Below, piece after piece: positions 58,601-64,000 of a stretch of 64,000 bases of DNA. Source of the DNA: Dactylonectria macrodidyma (taxonomy: Eukaryota; Ascomycota; Sordariomycetes; Hypocreales; Nectriaceae); assembly GCA_020744425.1 (NCBI GenBank), contig JAGMUV010000026.1, positions 248,001-312,000 of the forward strand, in the 5' to 3' direction. The stretch's first letter is position 1. Every line of letters starts with the position of its first letter. A model generated the notes under the pieces. That model had not been told where the DNA came from and made no database searches. It saw nothing but the letters and a program-made list of their open reading frames with translations. A program made the position numbers and the translations under genes.

Positions 58601-59395
58601 CGAGACGACCAGAACCCCTACACAGCCGAGCTAGGGGCGATAGCAATGGCATTGCGATGCATGCCTGACGGATTACGGGACCGAAGGCTTACCATACTGT
58701 CAAGCGGCCAGTCAGCACTGAAGGCGATCGCGCGACCACGACAACAATCGGGACAGTGCGCCATCCGAGAAATCTACAACCACATCCGACGGCTAAGAAA
58801 AGGCAACAACAGGGTCAAGATGATTTGGGTACCCTCTCGGGATGATGCGTTCCCCTTGGGGCCCAAGGCGAAGAGACAGGCCCAGAGAGCAACTGAATCG
58901 GGGCGCATGCCAGAGACACAGCCGTACCAAGCCCGATCGACGCGGATAAGACTAGCGAGAGAGCAGCTACAAAAGCACCAGACACTACCGGACAGAGTGG
59001 GCGGCTTCTCCAAGAGGGTTGACAAAGCGCTACCAGGAAAACACACAAAGGTGCTGTACGACGGACTGAAGAGGCGCGAAGCAGACACGCTTTCGCAGTT
59101 GCGCACGGGAATGGCGAGGATTAACAGCTACCTGTCGAGGATCGGTGCAGTGGAATCAGACTTGTGCGACTGTGGAAGGGCAGTCGAGACGATGGAACAT
59201 TTTCTCTTTCGATGCACCAAGTGGGACGCACAACGCGGAGGCATAAGACAAATCAGGCAAAGCGAGATAGGAAACCTATCGTTCTTTTTGGGAGGAAAGT
59301 CGGCATTGGACGGACCGAAGTGGTCACCTAACCTACAGGCGGTGCGAGCAACGATCAAATTTGCGATGAAGACAGGAAGGTTGGGAGTGAAGTAG
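55634..59395 (+). CDS. LINE ORF2 (copy 3): endonuclease, reverse transcriptase, RNase H
   Basis: 1253 aa from ATG 55634 (MCTNLQILQLNVGKR); an in-frame ATG at 55625 would add three residues. AP-type endonuclease: AEPYALNIDG, GDFNRHDQLWG, STIDLMLASSEL, SDHRAIR. Reverse transcriptase: PLKKPDKGDYALAKAWRPIS, SFDIKGAYNGVF, GLPQGSPLSPVLF, FVDDYSAW at about residue 681. RNase H: GMGGIISH, YTAELGAIAMAL, SSGQSALKAIARP. Terminal zinc motif: CDCGRAVETMEHFLFRC. The frame is fully open and aligned to copies 1 and 2 throughout. Together with ORF1 and a full 3' end this copy could be active. It lies inside, and sense to, the pogo transposase gene. Confidence 0.93.
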   Translation: MCTNLQILQLNVGKRDAVQLSMMNDGDLRDYAVLAIAEPYALNIDGAVMTAPNNHRNWTRFIPTKRHEMRWPIRSMLWIRRDLEAEQVPIPSADLTGAIIRLPDRDVLVVSVYVEGSNENALRTAMEQLHRVMTGFRNSTGKRTDVILAGDFNRHDQLWGGDEVTGRRQGEADPIIDLMDEHGLLSLLPRGTKTWERSGAESTIDLMLASSELAEEMVHCGIHQTEHGSDHRAIRTEFDLTTPQRTAGPGLLFKNAPWNAIKERVKDQLAPLPWDGGVQAQTDRLMEAVLGAIHALVPRAKPSPYAKRWWTTDLTRLRKAYTYWRNLARAQRRAGHRQDNLESRARVAGKEYHDTIRRQKRAHWEDFLADGTNIWRAAKYLKPGGDMVGDKIPRLKRADGTTTQDKAEQAEELLTTFFPPLPATIEDEGPRPRRREVAMPDLTLEEVEEKVMAAKAWKAPGEDGVPAMVWKQLWPVVKERVMHLFRTSLDEGQLPDQWRSAKIIPLKKPDKGDYALAKAWRPISLLSTLGKILEAVVADRISYAAETFGLLPTNHFGARKRRSAEQALLLFQEQVYKAWRNRKVVSLASFDIKGAYNGVFDDRLLQRLEARGIPKKLVQWISAFCSNRTASIVVNDYTSEQRELPQAGLPQGSPLSPVLFLFFNADLVQSKINSKGGSMAFVDDYSAWVTGPTAEANRDGIQAIIDRALAWGKRSGATFEHDKTAIVHFTRVAERTSEAPFTINGEEVKPKAKAKLLGVIMDTGLRFKEHMAKAATKGLLAAMCLRRLRMLPPQAARQLFVATVAPAMDYASVVWAHARGERELKEFNRAQKIGARAITGAFQTVARAVAEAEANIQTVHERHALAGMKLYINMHTLPKKHPLATLKVSVSRRYISPMKRLALALGESGIGRMETIEAYAAPPWHPRVSLVCEADRKVAIAAANSVEDITIATSASDRGGMTGMGGIISHKAAGRENRVMARYSVTLGSRDDQNPYTAELGAIAMALRCMPDGLRDRRLTILSSGQSALKAIARPRQQSGQCAIREIYNHIRRLRKGNNRVKMIWVPSRDDAFPLGPKAKRQAQRATESGRMPETQPYQARSTRIRLAREQLQKHQTLPDRVGGFSKRVDKALPGKHTKVLYDGLKRREADTLSQLRTGMARINSYLSRIGAVESDLCDCGRAVETMEHFLFRCTKWDAQRGGIRQIRQSEIGNLSFFLGGKSALDGPKWSPNLQAVRATIKFAMKTGRLGVK

Positions 59396-60401
59396 GAGAA
59401 TGGGACATACTAACAGCCGGAACCAGGAAACAGTGGCACAATACTAACACAGTACAGCCTCATTTTGACAGACCACGCTTCAGCTGCTGAGGATAGGATG
59501 CTGAACACTTGGAGAAATTGGCCTTCAAGCAGGCCTGTCAGAGAGTCAAGCGAGGCCAAACGAAAGCGATCCAGGGAGAGAAAGTGGGGCTTTACTTGTG
59601 GCCAGGATTGAAGGTGGCAGAAATGTAAATAGCATAGCGTGTTCCATGGCCCTATGAGATCCGTTCTCCCGGGCGTAATAAATCTACTACTACTACTACT
59701 AGACGCGTTAATAGTCCCTGTGGCCTGCCCCGTGCGCCCTAGTTACGTATCGACCCCACCCTGGGTCCAGCACTCCAGACGCTCCCGTCACAACGCGACT
59801 CTGATAATACGCCAAAGACCAGCCGTCATATCAGAGATCTGGGAAAGAACAAGAGCCCTTCAACCTGAAGACTGTATTCTGTGATATCGAAAGGGTTTGA
59901 AGCCCAGGAGTCAAAGATAGCCTCGCTGAGTGCAAGAATCACCAGTCTGGAGGAGGAAGTTGGCCGGTTGAGTAGAGGCAAGAAGAGGAAGGCGATACCC
60001 AATCCTAACAACAAGTTCATGACATTAGCCGAGGCTCTAGTGGCTGGTGAAACTATTTCCGAGCCAAACCAGGCAATTGAAGAGACACGGGCTGTTGAGG
60101 ATGTGATTGAGGTGGGAGGGATGCAGGAGGATGAAAGTTCAAATTCGGAGGCGGAAGAGTTACCCGTCATACGCACCCGCGCAGGCCGTGAGGTAAAAAG
60201 ACCGAGAAAATATTAAAATTCATTCAATTATAACCCGAATTCTAGAAATAACTGTATTCTTATTATTTTCGGTGATTTTTCCCATCAGGTTGAAAAGTTG
60301 CACTTTGTATGGCAAAAAATTTTTTTGCTTGCCGGTAGGTGGGTACTGCACGGTACTCCCACCACCAACATCGAAGGACTTGAAGATCATGCAATAGAAC
60401 A

Positions 60402-61881
60402 ATGGCTGCGTTCATCAAGCACCCAGAAACTGGTGCCCAAGATGCGAATGGTAGGATCACCTTGCGACCATCTCATCCGTATATCTATTCCTATAACTAA
60501 TCACATCTAGTCCCCGAGGCTACTAAAGACGATGTCAACCAAGCAGTCGCAGCTGCACAGCGCGCTTTTCCCGAGTGGTCGGCATCAGACCTTACTAAGG
60601 GTGGCAGCTACATAAAGAAGCTAGCGGCTCTTATTAAGGAACACAATGATGAGCTTTCTCTGCTAGAAGCCGAGTCAATGGGTCGTCTGTTGCCCGAGTT
60701 CTTCGAGGCTTCGCCGCATCTGCAAGCTTCAATCACTATGCCGAAGCCTGGCCACCTCATTCAAGGGCAGGCGATTTTGAACACACCAGGATATGTCACG
60801 ATGACTCTATGTCAACCGTTCAGAGTCGTCGCGGCTATCATCCCCTGGAATGCCTCGCTTTTATTCTTTGCGAGCAAGTCTGCCCCTGATTTGATCACTG
60901 GACACACCGTGGTAGTCAAGTTAAACCCAAAAAACCACTTGGTGCTACCAAATTTGCAGAACTCATTGACAAAGCAGGATTCCCTCCAGGTGTTTACAAC
61001 GTTATCTCTAGTCACGGTAATCCAGCCGGTGCCACCCTCGCGTCACACATAGATATACGAGCTATATCCTTCACAGGCTCGGATCGCATTGGGCGCGCAA
61101 TCCAAGAATCAGCTGGAACTCAAACCTGAAAAAGGTTATCCTCGAATTTGGCAGCAAATCGCCTGTTATCGTTTTCAATAACGCAGATCTTGATCATACC
61201 GTAAAAGATACTATGTACAGCATTCAGTGGAACTGTGGACAAGTCTGTATGGCCAACTTTCGCGTTTATATCAAGGATATAATCTCCCAGAAGTTTATTG
61301 AGGCTTGTAAAAAGGCAATCGCTGCTGCAAAAGCAAACGATCTAACACACAAAGGAGTTAACTATGGCCCTCAGGCAGATAAGTCTTAGTACGAGACTGT
61401 GTTATCATGTATCGACGAGGGTAAACGGCCAGGTACACTTACCCTAGGTGGAAAAAGAAGTTTTGAGAGCATTGGGGGTTTCTTTATTGAGCCCACTATC
61501 TTGTAAGGATGCCAAGATCATAAAGGAAGAAATATTCGGGCCCGTCATCAACATCAGCATTATCAAGACCGAAGAAGAGGCAATTCGTAGGCAAACGATA
61601 TAGAATATGGTCTTTATGCAGCGGTCTACACCAAGAATATCGACCGATTTATGAGAGTAGCTGAAGAGCTCAACTCGGGCTATTTAGGCATTACCTGCAC
61701 CAGCCCCTCGACGGCGAGGGATCTGCTATTTGGAGGCTATAAGTCGTCCGGTCAGGGTCGAGCAGGATATCTCCATAGCATAGATAATTCTTTGGAGGTC
61801 AAGAGTGTGATAACAAAGGTGGAGGGGGCGGTCCCAGATTATAAAGTAGGTGCATATCAGATCTCAGTTGGCTCAAAGTAG
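60402..61881 (+). pseudogene. Aldehyde dehydrogenase, decayed
   Basis: MAAFIKHPETGAQDAN starts at 60402. An intron at 60451-60510 (CTAAT branch, TAG) joins it to VPEATKDDVNQAVAAAQRAFPEW. Aldehyde dehydrogenase blocks follow: RVVAAIIPWNASLLFF, GHTVVVK, ISFTGSDRIG, LEFGSKSPVIVFNNADLD, the catalytic-Cys region QWNCGQVCMANF and GGYKSSGQGRAG. They lie in several frames: shifts near 60935 and 61125, then TAG at 61387-61389 and more breaks near 61500-61600. The family oxidises aldehydes to acids with NAD(P). Here the gene is dead. The pogo element ends 49 bp upstream of the start codon and may have replaced its promoter. Confidence 0.85.
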
Positions 61882-63084
61882 CCGAGTTATATGGACATTC
61901 ACCAGAACACTAGTATGCAATACTCAGAAATAGATCCATAATTCTCCTAGAGAGGAATAGCAAATATAGCATCATGCCAACTCAGAATCGCTTTCCTAGA
62001 ATAAATTACAAAATATTCCCCCGATACCCTGAACTCTCATACCAATCCTAAGACTCGGCGGCTAGAACATGCTGCGTGGCAGTTATCGTCATGTGGAACC
62101 GGTAAGGCTTGATCTTTCGCTCGAACATCTCATCCAGTTCGGCTGTGGATCGACTGTACAACACCTCATGATTGAAATGTCCCAAAAGTATTGTCTTGAC
62201 CTGAAAAGTGCTGCTGTAAATAAGAGGTGCGGAAAAGCTAGAGTTATAGAACGAATGCAGCGAACAAGATGAGATAGATCAAGCTGTTGGCTTTAGAGAC
62301 TCTAAGACTTCAAGTAGTATGCTAGGTGACCCCACATGGCACGATCCCATACCCCGCGAAGAGTAAAAGGGGAAGTTTGGAGAAGAAGGGGTAAACCAGC
62401 ATGGACTCAATGATTCGCATTTTTTCTCAGCTCACGGGGAACTCGGTGCAGCTGAGAGCGAGTCAGGAGATGGTGTTGACAGGTCACAGAGTACCAAATC
62501 GGGTCCACATGGCAGGTATCATGAATCGACTTGACAAAAGTTCCGCGACTGATCATGAGACACCGGCTAAATGGAGTGAAGGATACCCCCTTGTCCAAAG
62601 ACGCATGACAACAATCTCGTTAGAGTCATGGTCTCACAGAATGAGTGGAGTGTTTGTTGTGCTTGGGCCAACACTGACCGTAACATACTTTACGCTTATG
62701 CTTCCGTAAAATACTTGGAAACAACGATTGGCTGCTTGGCGTAGGGTCCACCGGCTATTTTAACCCCTTTCGTGACATCCTCGGCCCTTGACCTGGCTAT
62801 GCAGACTGGTGTGTCTAGCGTGTTAACGACTGGCAGGCGACACAACAGCATCTCTCAGCGATTTACCCCATACACTTTACAGGACCATATTTTAAGTCTC
62901 CAAAGTCGGCCGGAATTGCCCCGAGCAAGTTCATTGCGAGATTCGAGGCTCGGTTACCATGGCCATTCACCCTGCGCAAGACAAACCCTCGCATGGTTGA
63001 GTTGCGTCATATATTTTAAGAGATGCCAATCTCAATACATATCTCGGCTTCTGTAACAAACTCATCAGGCCGCCCAAGATTAAC
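61882..63084. other. Intergenic region before the GH43 gene
   Basis: 1.2 kb with only short open frames that lack family resemblance (the longest ATG frame is about 100 codons at 62401-62709). No repeats or element ends were recognised. The last part should contain the GH43 promoter. Confidence 0.5.
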
Positions 63085-64000
63085 ATGGCCTCTTCCAACC
63101 CCGTTATTCCCGGCTTTGCCCCTGACCCCTCAGTAACTCTCATCAGGGACACCTTTTTCCTGGTCAATTCGAGTTTCCACCTATTCCCCGGCCTGCCTAT
63201 TTACGCCTCGCGGGACCTGCAGACCTGGACACACATCGGTAACGCCATCAACCGCACCTCGCAGCTATCCCTTAGTGGTTCAACGGTCCTTGCTCACGGA
63301 CTCGACGACCCCAAAGCTGACAAGATTGTGGGTGCCGGAGGGCTATATGCTCCCACCATTCGTCACCAGAATGGCAGGATCTATATCGTCTGCACTAACG
63401 TCGAGCACGTTAAGCCTGATAAGACGGACGGTGCATGGGGCATCAAGTTTCATAATTTTATTATCTCGACAGATGATATATGGGCTTGTGACTGGAGTAA
63501 TCCCGTCTACTCCGACTTCCACGGCATCGACCCCGACCTCTTCTTCGACGATAATGGTCGCGTCTATGTTTCTGGATCGAGCTGGTATTCAAACCCTAGT
63601 ACCATCAATTGCTTCGAGATTGATCCCGTAACGGGAGAAAAGCTGACATCTGAGCGCACCATCTGGGGTGGCTTTAGCATGATCATCCCCGAGGGACCTC
63701 ATATCTATAAGCGAGGAGAGTGGTACTACCTTCTCGATGCCGAAGGCGGGACGCACGAGGGTCACCGACTGGCCATGGCTCGTTCGCGAGACATTTTGGG
63801 CCCATACGAGCAGTGTCCGCATAATCCAATCCTCAGGCCTCAGTCGCAAGACGATAAACCATATGTTTGTTGGGCTGGACATGGAGATCTTATACAAGAT
63901 CCTAAGGGTGCCTGGTGGCTGTTGTGTCTCGCGGCCCGTTCAGACAAGCAAGGACGGTGTGGCCTGGGCCGTGAAACATTTCTGACCTCTGTTGTATGGC
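63085..64000 (+). CDS. GH43 glycoside hydrolase (beta-xylosidase/arabinofuranosidase type), partial
   Basis: ATG at 63085 opens 305 codons that run off the window end. The five-bladed propeller family is shown by the catalytic base Asp in GFAPDPSVTLI, the pKa-modulating Asp in GIDPDLFFDDNGRVYV and the catalytic acid Glu in MIIPEGPHIYKRGEWYYLL. AGHGDLIQDPKGAWWLLCLAARS and NLGRETFL-like CGLGRETFLT are also typical. No signal peptide is visible (MASSNPVIPGF), so an intracellular enzyme acting on oligosaccharides is likely. The C-terminal beta-sandwich of many GH43 enzymes would lie beyond the window. No stops or introns in the visible part; it looks like a functional host gene for plant cell wall breakdown. 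Confidence 0.9.
   Translation, partial: MASSNPVIPGFAPDPSVTLIRDTFFLVNSSFHLFPGLPIYASRDLQTWTHIGNAINRTSQLSLSGSTVLAHGLDDPKADKIVGAGGLYAPTIRHQNGRIYIVCTNVEHVKPDKTDGAWGIKFHNFIISTDDIWACDWSNPVYSDFHGIDPDLFFDDNGRVYVSGSSWYSNPSTINCFEIDPVTGEKLTSERTIWGGFSMIIPEGPHIYKRGEWYYLLDAEGGTHEGHRLAMARSRDILGPYEQCPHNPILRPQSQDDKPYVCWAGHGDLIQDPKGAWWLLCLAARSDKQGRCGLGRETFLTSVVW

Larger units (their letters stand above)
53986..59699 (+). mobile_element. Complete Tad-like LINE (copy 3) nested in pogo element
   Basis: 5714 bp flanked by an exact 12-bp target duplication TAGACGCGTTAA (53974-53985 and 59700-59711). Both ORFs are open, the 3' untranslated region is shared with the other copies (59456-59540), CGGGCGTAATAAA precedes the end and the tail is (CTA)n. 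The 5' leader includes a 9-bp minisatellite. Having both ends and an intact duplication makes this a full-length, probably recent insertion. Confidence 0.93.
52558..60216 (+). pseudogene. Pogo/Fot1 transposase (HTH, CENP-B-like, DDE), disrupted
   Basis: Exon 1 is 52558-53068. Introns 53069-53120 and 53456-53511 are GT-AG. Exon 3 runs from 53512 into the LINE insertion at 53985. The C-terminal part (KGFEAQESKIASLSARITSL to RPRKY) resumes at about 59881-60216 beyond the LINE. The N-terminus (MPLVSYTEDRVVEAIL, SQNQSAQKHEIPRSTLGDRL) is a psq-type helix-turn-helix. HWLARFMKRHPKI is the CENP-B-like second DNA-binding motif. DDE residues appear in VNVDEGGIMAGFG, LIILDGHGSHDEW and LQPLDNGVFNASK. A one-base deletion near 53583 shifts LPAHCSHG out of frame with LQPLDNG, and another shift lies near 59880. 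The gene is inactive even apart from the LINE. Confidence 0.85.
52251..60353. mobile_element. Fot1/pogo-type DNA transposon, split by a LINE
   Basis: Ends read CCATGCAGTACCCACCTACC at 52251 and, inverted, CCGTGCAGTACCCACCTACC ending at 60353. TA flanks both ends (52249-52250 and 60354-60355), the target duplication of Tc1/mariner-pogo elements. The left end carries an extra 17-bp copy of CAGTACCCACCTRCCGG. Without the 5.7-kb LINE and its duplication the element would be about 2.4 kb, a normal size for this family. The transposase frame is interrupted by the LINE and by frameshifts. Confidence 0.88.

Overview
The window looks like filamentous ascomycete (Pezizomycotina) chromosomal DNA. Introns are short (about 50-85 bp, GT-AG, with CTAAT/CTGAC-like branch sites). 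The transposon families are typical of these fungi: Tad-type LINEs, Hop-like MULEs, Fot1/pogo, copia and Helitron. The ordinary genes are a SAT4/PTH11-type membrane protein, a GH43 glycosidase and a short-chain epimerase. CpA-to-TpA changes recall repeat-induced point mutation (RIP). At least four fifths of the sequence is mobile DNA, much of it nested; only four or five loci look like host genes.

Layout. 1-6.2 kb: a MULE transposase gene (with a GC-AG intron) lies between inverted arms longer than 1.7 kb. The arms are gene-bearing: each holds a MYND zinc-finger gene and an OB-fold-like gene, and the left arm runs off the window. 7.2-13.8 kb: a Rep-helicase Helitron gene with two in-frame TAG codons. 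14.7-15.1 kb: a hAT-type MITE. 15.5-22.3 kb: two Tad-like LINEs tail to tail, one 5'-truncated and one with both reading frames. 22.9-25.2 kb: an unknown nuclear-looking protein and a truncated integrase-core-like gene. 25.37-30.70 kb: a unit bounded by 24-bp inverted repeats with flanking TA, carrying a RecQ-type helicase and a DUF6589 protein tail to tail. This is my best candidate for an undescribed mobile system. 32.1-33.6 kb: an intact SAT4-family membrane protein gene. 33.7-39.2 kb: a broken copia element with a 504-bp hAT-type MITE inside its reverse transcriptase. 39.2-41.6 kb: a second MULE transposase. 41.6-43.5 kb: a solo LTR, an orphan LTR with primer-binding site, and a MITE with 63-bp inverted repeats. 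44.0-44.9 kb: an epimerase. 45.4-50.4 kb: an intact second Helitron Rep-helicase. 52.25-60.35 kb: a Fot1/pogo element split by a complete 5.7-kb Tad-like LINE with a 12-bp target duplication. 60.4-61.9 kb: a decayed aldehyde dehydrogenase. 63.1 kb to the end: a GH43 glycosidase cut by the window.

The history can be partly read from target duplications: MITE into copia, LINE into pogo, solo LTR beside a MULE. Many elements keep long open frames while carrying single CAG-to-TAG changes. That points to recent activity with light C-to-T damage rather than saturating RIP. All family names come from motifs read by eye; no database search was run.
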